Source: Coffea arabica (lineage: Eukaryota > Streptophyta > Magnoliopsida > Gentianales > Rubiaceae). Taken from it: DNA of 64,000 nucleotides. The stretch spans positions 12,976,001 through 13,040,000 of the forward strand of contig NC_092312.1 in NCBI RefSeq assembly GCF_036785885.1, written 5' to 3'. The translations under genes were made by a program, and so were the position numbers. A model generated the notes under the pieces. That model was given only the letters and a program-made list of their open reading frames with translations. It searched no databases and had not been told where the DNA came from. Shown here piece after piece: positions 33,094 to 45,719 of this stretch; position 1 is the first letter of the stretch; every line of letters begins with the position of its first letter.

Positions 33094-34774
33094 GCCGTAC
33101 CACTTCAAATAATTCAAACCGCCTCTCACACACACACTAGCACTCTCTGACTCCTCCTCCTCGTCGTCGGAAGCTCTCAACCTTCTTTGAATTCAGGTCT
33201 CTCTCTCTCACGCACACACGCACAACACACTCGCATATGAATGTATGTGGATTTTGTTGTAATATCTGCTGTTAGGATAATCACTGGATTAAGTTTCTTT
33301 CTAGTTTCATCTCAAAGCCAGGTTTATGTCGTAATTTTGTAGAATTATGTTAAAAATCTCGTAATTTGACTTTAATTATCGTCATTTATCACACGAGCTC
33401 GAGCTTTCGCTCCTCAAATTCATCACTTTATCGTCAGTTTGATTCAACATTGCTGCGTATCTATAAATTCTACGTTTTTTGTACATCGAGCAATTTAATA
33501 GGAAATGCAGTTATACAACTATCCGGTTGTTATTATTTGTTTTCTGAGATGTGTTAACTTGAATAATTGGAAATATAGTTGTTTTGCGGATAATAGTTTT
33601 GTGTATCTGTTTGTTTTTATTGTTTTTCCCCCTAATTTTAAGAACTTTTAACTGAGCCGCTTTATACCTGTTTTGTGATTAATGATACTTAAACAACCTG
33701 ATTAGGTTTTTAAAGTATTAGTAATCACTTTTGAAACTTTTTTATAGAGTTTGGTTTGATTAAAAAAGCATTTTCTTGACGTCAGCAGCGTGGAAGTTAG
33801 GCTTAAATGTAGCAATACTCAATTCTAACCTTGTTTTGGCAGTAAGAAAGCAGTTATTCAGCCTTAGTTCCCTTAGTGTTGACCAGCTATTGAAAAGTGG
33901 GAGGCATGGCAAAACTTCTAGGCACTAAAATAAAACAAAAAACAGTTTCTGTATTTCTTTCAACAATGGCGTCCTAAGCTCCATGTCCTGTGTGTTGTTT
34001 AGTCTAATATAAAGGAGGAATGGTGTGTAGAGGTTTAAAATGAGTATTTCTTATGCCTTATGGCATCGTGATTGATTCGACGAAGATCGCATGTAGTCAG
34101 GACAATAATTCTGATGCCATGTCTATTATTATGATTGCCATAGAAGTGCTTTCTCTTGGCTTTGGCAAGAGATTCACAGCCTATGGGAGCTAGAAAGGGG
34201 AAGAATAACATTTCCAAACTTGATAATATGTTTGCAAGTTTTTACTAAATTCTCTGTGTGATGTGTCTTTTGGATTCGAAGTACTATTCTAGGCAGATGT
34301 TTCGAGTCCAGATATCCGTCATTAGATATCTACTGGAGAAATTATCATTTCCTTAACATTGACAGAAGATTACAACAAAGAATCCTGCAGCTGATTGTCT
34401 GTAGTTGGGATTCCTGCAGATATCATAGTGATAACTTATATCACAAATAGTGATTGGGAAAGGCTATGAAAGATTTTCATGATGTACAACGTTGCTTCTT
34501 GTGATGGTAGAATTTTAAGTTCTCTGACTCACAGATGCAAGTAGTTTGTGTTGTATCTCATTTCTCTGGAGGTTTGTTTCTGCAGAATGGATTAATCATT
34601 TATAGTCATGATAAAATATTCTTTATTTATCAGCATTTGGTGGACTATGAATTTGCCTCTATACTTTTTGTCTGTAAACATGTATCAACAGGATGGCTAA
34701 TTCTTACAAATTCACAATACATACTCTTTTTAATGCTTGCAGAATTGAATTGAAAGATAAATCTGTTCTTAAAT

Positions 34775-37700
34775 ATGGTGGAATCCCAGAAGGAAGATTC
34801 TTCATCTGTCAACTCAAAACAGAAAAAGTCATTGCTAGGTATCCTCTTCAAAATCTGTTTCTGAAGAGTTTTCAGCTCATTTTTTATCTCTATTTTATTA
34901 TTATTATTATTATTTTTTCATGAATTATTGTTTTTCTAGTTAAAGATAGATGCCATGAAGACCAGACTTCATTGATGGGTTGCCAAACTTTTGCAGCTTT
35001 CTTCTCAAAGTATTTGGTTTGAAAGCTGTAGAAAGCCATTTTCAATAGAATAATTTGTGCAAAATAGATATAAAGTATCAAAATTAAGTGAGATAGTTGA
35101 AATAACTAAAAGATAAGTTGATAGCAAACTTTGGGCTGGACTAATTACCAGACCACCAGTAGCTAGCTTCTTAAGTATGAAAATTATTCTTCTTCTTGTT
35201 TGTTTAGTATCTCTTGTTGGACCAAAATAATCTGTGGTTTAATCTTAGTTGTTCCATATAAGAAAGTAATTTTGTTACTTCTTGTCAGATTTGGACTTTG
35301 GGAAGGATGACTTTCTGACTTCCTGGAAGTCAACGTCTATAACTGAAGATGATTCTATGAATTTGGATTTTGGGCCTGTTTCAAAAGGCAAGAAGAATGC
35401 ATTCAACTTTGCCAAAATGTAAGATAGCACAAATACTTGTATTTCTCTATGTGACTTTTGTTTAGAACATTGGCCATAGAGTACAGTTTTGCTGTCAGAA
35501 AGACCTGATGGTTTTCTGCAAGGGTTTCCGGACTCCCACTAAATAGAACTACTGCTGCATTTTGCAATAAATTGATTTGACATTGCTAATACTCCAGGGA
35601 TGTGGATTTCAATCTTGATGTCGATTTTGGAAAACTCCCATCCTTCAACTTAGACATTCCAGACATTGATATTTCTTCACCGGTTAAAAAGGATGGCAAA
35701 TCCAAGGGAAGATCCAATGAGGAGTCTGCAAGTGGAAATACTCAAGGAAAAGCAGATCGCTCTGAATTTACATTTGATTTTGGCGAGTAAGTATGCATAC
35801 AATTCCAGGGTTTGTCTCTTTTATTTATTCACTTTCCTGCATTTTTCTATTTATGATTCATGCTGCACTGCAAATCTTTACATTCATCCTTAATTTGGGT
35901 AACTGTTCAGCACATTATGTGTCCAGTCATCACTTTCAATGCTTGCTTTCAGATTGGATGGTTTCAATTTCAAGCCAAGCTCAAAGAAAGACGATCCAAA
36001 AGTCAATAAAGGTGAAAATGAGGAAGATTCTTTGAACAGAAGAGATTCTCAGAAATCTGGGGACTGCCTGGCTGAAGATCTCGATGCACATGCAGACAGA
36101 AAATTCAGCAATCTGCCAGCATCAGGGGATTTGATTACTTCGAACCTTGACTCTGATGTTGGTAGTGGTGCCAGTCCTGATACATTGAATGAGAATTTCC
36201 TTTCTGAGTCTGGAACCCATGATGATGGTTTTCCAAACTCCAAGGCTGCAATAGATGAAGTTGCATCTCCTGAAGAAATGGCCACACTTAAGAAGACAAC
36301 ATCCACCAGTGAGAAAGAATCAAACTGCCAACTAGACAAGTCAGCTTCTCCAATTACTGATCAAACCATACAGCATGAAGCAGTTGATACAGTACTCAGA
36401 AGTGAGTCAGGTCAAGATACTCTCTTGAAAACACAAGAGGAAGTTAGTCCCAGGGATGCAAGCGTAAGTAATCAGGTTGGGGAACAAAGTCTACAGCATT
36501 TTATAGCTGATTCGAGTTCTAAAGTCTTGTTTCTAATTAATCATTTCTGCAGCATATTGCTAGCTTTGAGAAAGACAATGGGGAGAGCGAAGTTTGTACT
36601 AATAATCATGCTCATATTGCCAATAAAGAGGGAGCTGAGCCTGCTCTGGGTGGAACTTATGTCGAACCAATTTTATCAACTGATGCCTCAAAAGACTCTA
36701 TCACTCATAGTCAAATGAATGTGAAGAACAAGGACAGCTTGGAGCATTCTACAAGTTCATTAGAGAGGTTAGGATTTTGCAACCTTTGCATGTCCTGTGT
36801 GCAAAAGTGGCACAAGAAACCACAGATTCTACAATATCTGGTGGTAAATGATTCTGTTAATTAAAGCAGAGCATCACTGAGTGTACAATTACCTTTTCTT
36901 AACATTGGTGGTGCTAACCTATGTAGATATTCACTTGTTTTGTCAATTAAGGACAGAATTTTATTGGCCAATGTTAATCTTAGCTGGTCCAATGGTTTCT
37001 TTATGTGGTGCAGTAGAGCTACAAATAATAATATGATGCCAGAGAAAGAAAGGGAGGTGGTTATTAGGTCAAAATATTTTAAGCAACGAGACAATGCTGA
37101 TTCTCGGTTTGAGAATGCTTCACATCAGACAAAGCTTTCGTCAGTGCATGGGAGATTAATTGGCACCGGAGAACCATGTCCTCCGGATGAAAGGTCAGCG
37201 ATGTTTTCTGAACATTATGATTGAAAATGGTTCTGAAATTTACACTTTTCATCTGATAATTTTTAGCAGGAATTGCAACTCCATAGAGTCTAAAATTGAT
37301 AACATGGTAGCTGGTGTTTCCCCATCAAGTTCTGAAGTACTGACCAGGAAGGAACATTCTCATATAGGAAGTCAGGAGAACTCTAAATGTCTTAACACAA
37401 ATAGGTGATGCTTTTCTACTTAGACCCCCACAAATGACTTGAGTTTTATGCCTTTATCTGAAACATTCATTAGGTGGAATTCAAGACTACTCGACCAGGA
37501 AGTGAATAAACGAATACCTTCATCCAGAGGAGGTGAAAAGAATGTTAAAACTCTAGATTCATTCAGGTGTGGCATCTGTTTCTATGGTTAGAAATATATT
37601 CTGTTGGCTTTTCAAATTTTTTTCTCAGAGAAATGAGAATTTTGTAATCTTCAAATCTGAGCATCCTTGCACATTCTTTTCCTGTCACATAGATGCCTGT

Positions 37701-40059
37701 CTATTTGATGATAAGTACTGCCCTCTGTAGATTCTTAAGAATTTCTTGAGTTTCTTGGTTTTCACATCTGAAAAATCACAGCTGTTGAACTGTGAGTATT
37801 CACTTCTAACTCTTACGTGTGATTTATGATATAGCTTGTGTATTATGCTGCCTTTCTTTCACAAAATCAATTGAAATAATGCGTAGAACTGCAATCAATC
37901 ATGGCAAATATTGTATACCACTGTTTAAGTATATTGGCCTGATGCCTGCAGCTTACGTGTTAAACCTTCGAGTGGAATGACAAAGAAACCAGAATCACAA
38001 AATTCTGCAAACCCAGCAAGTTTGGCCGTGAATTTGGAAACTAGTCAGATTAGGAAAGACGCAGCTGCGGAAGGAGATAAAGTCTCTTCTTCTAAAGCTA
38101 TTAAGCAGATGCCTGCTCTTTCTACCCTGACAATTAAATCCACATCTCAGAGTCCTGCAAAAGCAGCAAGTTTGCCCATGAATGTGGAAGCTAGTCATTC
38201 TACGAAAGGCATAGCCACTGAAGGAGACAAAGTCTCCTCTTCTAATGCTATAAAGCAGATGGCTACTAGTTCTGGCCTCACAATTTTAAGGTAGTATTTT
38301 CCTGTGATATTTTACAAAGTTCTTTATGAATGTACTTATTATTCATTAATGTGGTATTGACATAGAACTTCTGGAGCAAACCTTGGTTCATCGAAGTCTG
38401 CAGCCCAGAAAGGAATTGCAGTTTCAGGAGATATGCGGCAAAATAGATTTTTAGCTGGAAGCACACCATCCCAGACTCCCAAAGTTGTTGAAATGAAGAA
38501 CCAAGCACCAGCCATCCCTTCTCTTAAGCGAAAAATAGCTGAGGTTTGTCTTTCCATATTTTTGCTTTTGACATTGAGGTTTCTTCAAATCAGTAAAACT
38601 GCTATGGCATTACAATAAATTACTTTGCAGCAAGCTAATTTACCTTGGGCAATCATTGCTCATGTCAATGTTTATTTACAGGCTTCTAGTGCAGATGTGA
38701 TCTTAAATCCATCAAAGCGTCTCTCAGCATCACCTAGCAATGAGTTTGTCTTTATTAATGGCTATATACTTGAATTTGTTTTCCTGATTTATCCTTGTCA
38801 CCATGCATGATTTTCAATGAAATCTGCAGAGATTCGGCAGAAATAGGAAAGCTTGTTGATGGAGAGGTGATATGTTAAACTAATAAATTTGCATTTATAA
38901 GATGGTGTTGTAAACATACAGCCTCATGCAGACATGATAGATTTAACACGTAGTGTTACTTGGTTTACATTTCAACAGGTACGTGGAAATGGGAATGTTT
39001 CGGATGGGAAGAGCATGACTGTGTACAAAAATCCACAAACTTCCAGAGTAGATGTGCCTGGGGACATGAGTGGACTAGATGCTACCTTCTCTGTAGAAAG
39101 TGAAATCAACATTGAAAAGGCGGATGCTTGTGCTAAAGGGCTTGAAGATGTAAGTACAAGTTTAATTCCTTTAAGCTGCTTTTGTTATGATGAAATATGC
39201 ATGTGTAAGGTTGACCTTGTTGGGTACTTATTTTCTTCCGGCCTTTTAAACTGATTTAGTTGCGGCAACTTTGTAAACTTAAGGTTTTGCTCTTTCACTT
39301 GTAACATTACTCACTCCTCCTTCATTATAATATACTAGTATCACAAAATTTCCTTTCCCCCCTAGCTTATTATATTAATTGGTCTTTGATCCTGGAAATT
39401 TTAATTAAGATTGTAGCCTATTGTGAGACAAGTTAGCTAAAATTTAGGGTCCAAACACAATTTTTTTTCCTGAATAATGCAACAGTATCTTTTAATTAAA
39501 GCTTCTGGTGAAATCTTCTTTTCCATCATAGGTTCTAGTTACCTTATATTTGATTTCTGGTCATGAAGTTGTTGGGTGACTGTCTGGGTAGTTAATGAAG
39601 GTTTATTCCTGTTTCTGCTGCCCCTTTTGCTTTCTGATGATATCATCATAAGCTTGTCAAGCTTTAAATAGTTTTCTGTCAGCTGTCTTCTAAACGAATG
39701 AAATTTCTTATGCACCTATAATGGTCCTATCTTTTCTCCATTGAGACCTGGACTGTTAGAAGTTGGAAGTGACTGGAAATGTTTCTAATGCAGATCTGCA
39801 ACATGCTAAGAAAGAAACATGAGGAGGCAAAGGAAATTTTAGTCCGAGCAATTGTGACCAACAACAACCTTCTTATGCTAAACCATCCTATCTATGAACA
39901 GAAGATATCCTTTCATCTCTGCTGTTTTAGCTACTGACTTTGTGTTGACTTGCAATTCAAAAATATAATTGTACAAATACCTTAACTGTTGAAAACATCA
40001 GAATGGTTCAGAAATTTGCAATGCAGCTGAAAACAAGGGATGTTCACGCTCCAACATAA
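34775..40059 (+). CDS. uncharacterised plant protein, 825 aa, 15 coding exons
   Basis: Coding exons: 34775-34838, 35289-35418, 35598-35786, 35953-36463, 36553-36767, 37014-37193, 37270-37404, 37474-37566, 37952-38290, 38366-38543, 38682-38743, 38830-38866, 38979-39149, 39794-39904, 39997-40059. All junctions keep one frame. The protein is hydrophilic, Ser/Lys/Asp-rich and probably disordered. The N-terminus has repeated acidic DFG blocks ([42 protein letters not shown]). Residues from about 505 to 617 (exon 37952-38290) contain two copies of a roughly 50-aa unit ([15 protein letters not shown] and [15 protein letters not shown]). The C-terminus (residues 769-825) is a predicted helix ([18 protein letters not shown]) ending [16 protein letters not shown]. 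It reminds me of the uncharacterised Arabidopsis At4g18490 family, from memory only. Function is unknown; no enzyme motif or membrane segment was seen. The last intron is AT-AC. Confidence 0.85.
39905..39996 (+). other. U12-type AT-AC intron (minor spliceosome)
   Basis: The intron begins ATATCCTTTC, a perfect U12 5' splice site. It has a CCTTAAC branch site at 39980-39986 and ends in AC at 39996, 11 bases after the branch adenosine. Removing it joins ...YEQK to [15 protein letters not shown] in frame. The alternative AG three bases downstream gives a different, less convincing reading. Confidence 0.88.
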
Positions 40060-41496
40060 TCAGCTAAAGCAGCAATTGTCATCTCTAGGTATTATCTTCT
40101 CTCTTATCTTTCTGCCTCACAGACACATGGATGCCCATCGAATGAGCTGGTCATACTCAACCAGGAGTTAAGAGGCACATGTATCTGCATATTTTACTAT
40201 CTCGAGAGATTGGATTCTGCAGTAGTTTGTTTTTTAGCTGCCCTGTTAATTTTGTTGGTTTCCCAGGGTCAGCAATAACTGCTGTCCAATGTCATGTCCA
40301 TAATTTGCAAACAAGTCTGTCATTGTGCTCCCCAAATTCTGGGAAATTGAATGAATTCAATATGTTGAAGGCCAAAAATGTGAAGCATGGAGTTTTGCCG
40401 CTGATCTCTGCATATTGCCATGGTTAAGGTTGTACATCCTTTTTGCAGTATTATCTGGTTGAATGATGCCCACAAGCAGAGTGATGTAAATTTTGTGATG
40501 CCTACAACTGAAATGGATTAGATAACAGCATGATTCCCTTCACTTGATTACTTATGTTGCAGTTGGTGCAGCTATGCAGTTGATTACATTTTTTTTCACC
40601 CGCATTTTCAATTTTTCTGGGTTGTTTATTTCCAATTAGGTCATCTGAGTGCAATTACTGTAAATCTTCAGCTAATCTTTTCATGAAAATATTTAGTCCT
40701 ATGTACCAATTTGCCACTGCAATTTGCAATTCCCAATCTGATGGAAAATTTTTTTTTTCCCCCTTTCAATATGCTTTGTAGAATAGGGATTGAATCTTTG
40801 CTCATGGTTTTCCCAGCTACTAAAAGTAAATTGTAATGATCAACTCAGAGTACTAGGCATGTTGCTTTGGAAAAGTAGTTTTAATCACATGAACTAGCAT
40901 TCGTTTCCAAAGTATGGTTATCATGAATTTTGACTTTAATAGTAACCGTAGTACTAGATGTTCATTGCTGCCTGCCCCAGGCTAGAATGGTAAATATTGC
41001 ATGTCATTGGTAATTACTGCCAAAATAGAAGTTTCGGAAATTATGAATTTATTTGCTTTTGTTTATGTACATACATTATACTGTATACATTAGTTGTCCG
41101 TATTTGGTAGTCTAGTCTGCAACGGCGGGGATTAAAAAAAGCTCCGCTGTGGAAAATTCAAAGACAAAAAGGCTGGCGGGCATTTTCTCCCTCCCAGTCC
41201 TGGACGAGAGGAGAGGACCATTGGATTTGGAGTTGGAGGGCTTGTTTGAATTTTTAACTATTCGAAATCAAAACAACGACCATCTCCAAAGTCCAAACAA
41301 CTTTTACATTCGATTCAACTCTCAAATTTAAAATGCAAATCCCATCTCCCCTCCAAAACAAATCCAGTTTCAGTACAAATACCCCTTCCAGTCCCCCCCT
41401 CTAATCTGTCTCTGTATGACTCTGTCTCTCTTAGCTGTTGCCTTTCTGCAAACCGCCCTCGAATACTCGCACAGAAAAACACAGACCGTGTCATAA
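40060..41496. other. 3' flank of the 825-aa gene and promoter of the KEN-box gene
   Basis: No further coding sequence was recognised. Close to the next gene there is an AACGG core (41121-41125), the centre of the M-phase MSA/MYB3R element, inside CAACGGCGGGG, and a second GGCGGGCATTTT at about 41174. Both would fit a cell-cycle promoter, but single short motifs are weak evidence. Confidence 0.4.
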
Positions 41497-41906
41497 ATGG
41501 CTCTACCTTCTCTCTGTGAATTAATCAACAAAGAAAACATCCCAAAAACAGAGGTTCCTGAAGTCAATTCACATCCTTCAATTCAGAGTTTAAAAAAAAG
41601 AAGACTACTCTGTAGGAAGCCGCTCGAGGACATTACCAACATCTTTCACCCTCCATCTGAACAATCTGTTCATTTAAATCCAGCGTCAGGCACCATTTCT
41701 CCTGTTGTTTCTTGCTCTTGTTTGGCTTGTAAGGTCAATAACTCCTGTGATAATTTACAGGTTTTGATATTCCTTTCGAAGACTTCTGTGAATGGATCGA
41801 GCATTTTGAGATTAAGAAAGGGCTTTAGATAGTTTAATTTACAGGTTTTGATATTCCTCTGGAAGACTTCTGTGATAATAGCAGTTATTCAATAAATTCT
41901 TCTTGA
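41497..41906 (+). CDS. small KEN-box protein, probably cell-cycle regulated (97 aa)
   Basis: ATG at 41497. The N-terminus MALPSLCELINKENIPKTE contains a KENxxP box, the classic degron read by the anaphase-promoting complex. It is followed by the basic stretch KKRRLLCRKPLEDITNIF, with a possible RxxL. The best model has exon 1 at 41497-41728, a GTAAGG donor, and exon 2 at 41845-41906 (FDIPLEDFCDNSS..., stop TGA), giving 97 aa. A near copy of the start of exon 2 lies 84 bp upstream (41761 onward, FDIPFEDFCEWIEHFE) with its own acceptor, but the intron to it would be only 32 bp. Unspliced reading gives a 111-aa form ending at 41832. A further exon-like frame (SRSLSFGLASNC) follows at about 41953. 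I do not recognise the family. Confidence 0.5.
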
Positions 41907-43930
41907 ATGAAGTTGTTCTACATAGAATTGGCATGTTACAACTGTTTTCAGTCTCGAAGTTTGTCCTTTGGTCTTGCTTCAAATTGCAAGAATCAAGATA
42001 TTGTCAGTGAAAGGTGTCGTTACTTTTGAATCTGCTGACTGCAATAGGCCAATCCTCCAGATATGGGCGTTAATGAAGGTGTTTAGACCTACACTGCACC
42101 AATCGTAAACAATCATAATCACGCTTTTCTTTCAGGCGGGGAGCAACTACAAGTCTTAAACATCTCCAAGAAAAGGCGCAATGAGCACTAATGAACAATC
42201 ACGCCTTTATTATTCCTGAAATGAAATAAAAGGAGGTAACACCTGAATTTTGCCCAAGTATCTCTAATCTTAAAATCTTGAAAACTAATAATTTGGCCAT
42301 AGCTTTGAGAGAATGGAAAGATCATCTTTTTGTTTTCATATAGACAGCCGGGAATCCTGGAAAGGGAGTTTTCATGGTTTCATATTCATCTTTTGTTTGT
42401 TTGAGGGTAAAAGTTCTGCGTCCATTTAAACATTCACCTTTGCCGTCCTTATTCATCATTTTAAAACATCTCCATAAGCCTCCTCTTCCTGTCTTTCTCT
42501 AAAAAATGAAATCGAAGGTAGGTTTATACGTACTCAATGCGCAATTTGTGCTTCTTCAATGCTGATGAAAAATCCAATCAACTAGGCAATAAACCATTAA
42601 ATTTCAACAGCCTAGCCATTAAACCATCCTGCAATACCCTAGTTGACTAGTAGATTACTTAAAAAACTGTTGATCAACAGTAATGGTTCATTTACGTCAT
42701 ACAATTAGTTCGTCTGACACCTAATTGGTTGTCGCCATACTATTGCTGTGGATTCATCATGATCTTTTAGATAAGTTTTTCGGCGTCGCATTCTGTACCT
42801 AAAAGCCAAGATTCACGCAACAACGACTAACATTCATTGAAGTCTAGAGGAAACGTCCAATGAAAAGAGAATTTCGTCTTGAGCAAGACCTTTATTGCCG
42901 ACATCAATATGGTATGCACTTTGGCCTACTCAGATGCTGCGCTTATCAGCTAGCCATCTGCACCAGTCAAGCCAAGGCTGGGTGGCTCAAAAAGGCAGAA
43001 ACTTTTTCTTATTGCTACTAAAGAAAATAAAGGAATCCTCCTTTAATTATTAAAAAAAAAATAAAAAAAAAGCTGGGATTTTGGTAGGATGATCAGCAGC
43101 AAGTGGCTCAACTGGAAACAACTCAAGGACTCGCAGTTTCTTTGGCCCCAGTTACAATTTCAATGTGGCTACTGTTCTTGGGACTCGATGCATCGGTTCT
43201 AGGTGTTCCTGTTCCTCTATTGTGGTCGTACTTTTTAGGGTTGCAGCCATGTTACACTAGGTTAACCTTCTAAAACATAATAGTAGTGTAACGTGAATGC
43301 AACATTCAATAGTGTAACAGAGGACCGAGAGCCTCGGTTCAGAGAAATCCATTAGTCTGAGGTGCTGGCAAATTTGTCCACTAGGACATCACTTGAGCTG
43401 ACCCGACAAGTCTAAAGAAAAAGGAAAGTATTTTCCTACCTAGAAGGCCAAGTTAGAATAAGTAATCGTGTTCTGGGGTGACTGCTGAATTGGCCGGTGA
43501 TTAACATAAGGATGCTTAACCAATGATATCACATCAGCTGCATCAGCGATAAAAAAAGAACGGATCATTCTTGTAGCTTTCACCTTTGCACCCAGCCAAC
43601 AGCCGCCAATCCGCAGCTTTTTGTGCCGCAGCATCTCAAATCCAACTTGTCCTTTTCTTATCTGAGAGGGTAGGATATACCTATGAATCAAATTGCTGAC
43701 TAAGGATTTACTTCAGTTTGACTCATCCATGACCCGGAATTTCGTCAAGGCCACATCAGTCATTGAGCATCACTGGAAATTCATTCGTTCTGTGTCAACT
43801 ACAATTCGAGGGCTTTCAAAGTAGTAGTATAAGATATGAACTTTACATGTAAGGACAGATGGACCTGCTTTTTGAATCAGTTTCTTTTTTAGAAATTTGA
43901 GGAGGAAAAAATTGTGACATAAATGGGATT
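41907..43930. other. intergenic region
   Basis: Apart from the possible extra exon at about 41953-42030, I see no supported gene. An 83-codon minus-strand frame at 43440-43691 has no recognisable domain. An A-run lies near 43051-43071. Confidence 0.4.
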
Positions 43931-43931
43931 G

Positions 43932-43942
43932 CAATATATATA
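43932..43942 (+). promoter_or_regulatory. TATA box of the first CLE gene
   Basis: AATATATATAA, about 120-130 bp before the CLE start codon. A transcription start near 43965 would leave a leader of about 95 bp. Confidence 0.5.
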
Positions 43943-44060
43943 ACGGAACCCCGATTCTTTGAATCATTTACCTAATCTTCAATCAGTTGCAAAGCTGCTT
44001 GTGTTAACTAGCCACTTAAATCTCCAAAGAGCTATTACAGCTGCTTGTTAACTAAATCAA

Positions 44061-44273
44061 ATGGCTAACATGAAATTTCTTTTCTGCCTTATCCTACTAG
44101 TTCTTTCATCAGAAACTGCACATGCTCGGCCTTTGAAGCAAATTAGTATTGCTAGAATAGCATTGGAGGCACAATTTGCAGCTGTGAAGATAAGTGGAAA
44201 CAACAATGACTGGCCTGACAGAGTGGCTCCAGCAGGACCTGATCCACATCATCATTTTGACAATCATAATTGA
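44061..44273 (+). CDS. CLE-type secreted signalling peptide precursor (70 aa)
   Basis: A single-exon precursor. Residues 1-22 (MANMKFLFCLILLVLSSETAHA) are a signal peptide. A short variable part follows, and a CLE-like dodecapeptide RVAPAGPDPHHH lies at residues 54-65, followed by a five-residue tail FDNHN. CLE peptides are 12-13 aa apoplastic ligands of leucine-rich-repeat receptor kinases of the CLV1/BAM type. The invariant Gly6, Pro7, Asp8, Pro9 and His11 are present, as is Pro4. Pro4 and Pro7 are the usual hydroxylation sites, and Pro7 is the arabinosylation site. The motif is nearest the Arabidopsis CLE1-7 type (RLSPGGPDPRHH) but has Ala at position 3 or 5 and three His at the end. At 70 aa it is short for the family. 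A second CLE gene lies 7 kb downstream. Confidence 0.8.
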   Translation: MANMKFLFCLILLVLSSETAHARPLKQISIARIALEAQFAAVKISGNNNDWPDRVAPAGPDPHHHFDNHN

Positions 44274-45184
44274 GTAGAAAACGATTGTGCTGTCACTTTG
44301 TTCTTCATCTTAGCCAATCATTCTAGACTTTTTTCTTTTTCTTTTTCTCTCGTTCTAATCGGTTTTATGGTTGTTACACTTGACATTAACCATTTGAACG
44401 GGACGTGGTTTTTAGAATTAGGGGAAAATATGGATATAAGAAAGAGTAGATGAACAGTAATGTTGTTCATTGTGCAATCAATGTTTGTATCCACTATCAA
44501 TCACGTAATTATGGAATTTGAGATTTGATTCTCAAATCCTCCTCTTTCTATCTTCTGTTAGTAAGGTTTAAGAGTCTTGGATAAAATAAATAAGGGTATA
44601 CATGCATTCTAAAGAGCTTTTTCATCGTGCATGGGTCATATTTTGAGCCTTATGGAGCCTTTTTAATGTGTATTAAGTGTCCTTTTATATCCTCCTCTGG
44701 CAGTATCAACCGTAACCTATCAATTGTTGATGAAGAAAGCTTTTGAAATTGTTGCAACAGACAATATGAGACTTATTTTTTTAAAGATTGCTTGAAATGG
44801 TTACTTCTTTCCGATTCCTTCCGCCTTGGTTATAGGAGGCTGGAATGAGCCATCAAAATGTTTTGTTCTCCGAGTATAGAGTTCATGGAAGACGTAATAT
44901 TATCTAGTTACGATCATTGATATGCTTTTGCACCTAAGATGTGGCCTCTAAATCCTGGCCCAACTACATCTTATGCCACTATTTTTTTTCCCAACATACA
45001 ACTAATCAACTCCATAAGCTATTATTAAAAGGGAGTTGAATTGAATGATAAGATGAAAGAATTGTAATTAAGAGATTCTGGGTTTAAAATCGCTCACTTA
45101 TAAATAAAAATAATTATAAAGCCACAATGAGGGAGAAAAAGAAAAACTCCGTATGCTATTATCTATGATCCATCAAGATCCCAA
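44274..45184. other. intergenic region
   Basis: 3' flank of the first CLE gene; AT-rich. At 45040-45150 a GATTCTGGGTTTAAAATCGCTC stretch resembles a box-B region of a SINE but has no partner box A or duplication. No gene was seen. Confidence 0.4.
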
Positions 45185-45600
45185 CTGAGGCCGATTTTCC
45201 AATTTCTCTTGGTTCCTTCAACTCTACGCCAAGCCACCATTTCCCCTTTCACGTCTTGAATCACTCTTTGGATGACAAAATTACACGGCCAATATTTGTG
45301 CTGTAGTTCCTAGCTTTCCAAATGCGATAAATAGTAGTCGAAAAATATAACGTGCATACTTGATCAACGAATGAGCTGCTGCTATAATAGAACACAACCA
45401 ATGCTGTCCCGTGTATTAGACATAAATGCTGAATTTGCCTCCAAACTTGAAAAGAGAATTGACATTGAAAAATAGGTGATTTTCAGTTTCACTAGCATGA
45501 CCACATAAGATACAAATATCATCAACCACCATCCCCCAGCTTAGCTTTTAAGTCTGGCTAAAATAGACAATCGCCCTTTACAAAGAAACCAGAGAATATA
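45185..45600 (-). pseudogene. fragment of a LINE ORF2 C-terminus (zf-RVT region)
   Basis: On the minus strand a decayed frame reads DDICILCGHASETENHLFF, the zinc-binding segment typical of the end of plant LINE reverse transcriptases. The rest contains stops and frameshifts. It is more degraded than the LINE at 20-30 kb and unrelated in position. Confidence 0.6.
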
Positions 45601-45719
45601 TTAGCAAAACGAAGGACACAAGCCTCGTAACTATACAATCGAATGCCAGGCCACGACAGATCCGTGGAGAAATGTCTACTCGATCATTTTTCAAGTAAAA
45701 CGTATGTATTTTCTTTTAG

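Noticed and set aside
34838-35288. Second U12-type intron in the 825-aa gene
   Set aside because: The donor GTATCCTC resembles a U12 site, but I found no good CCTTAAC-like branch near the acceptor. An ordinary GT-AG intron is the simpler call.
43440-43691. 83-codon minus-strand frame
   Set aside because: Composition is somewhat protein-like, but no family was recognised and no adjoining exons were found.
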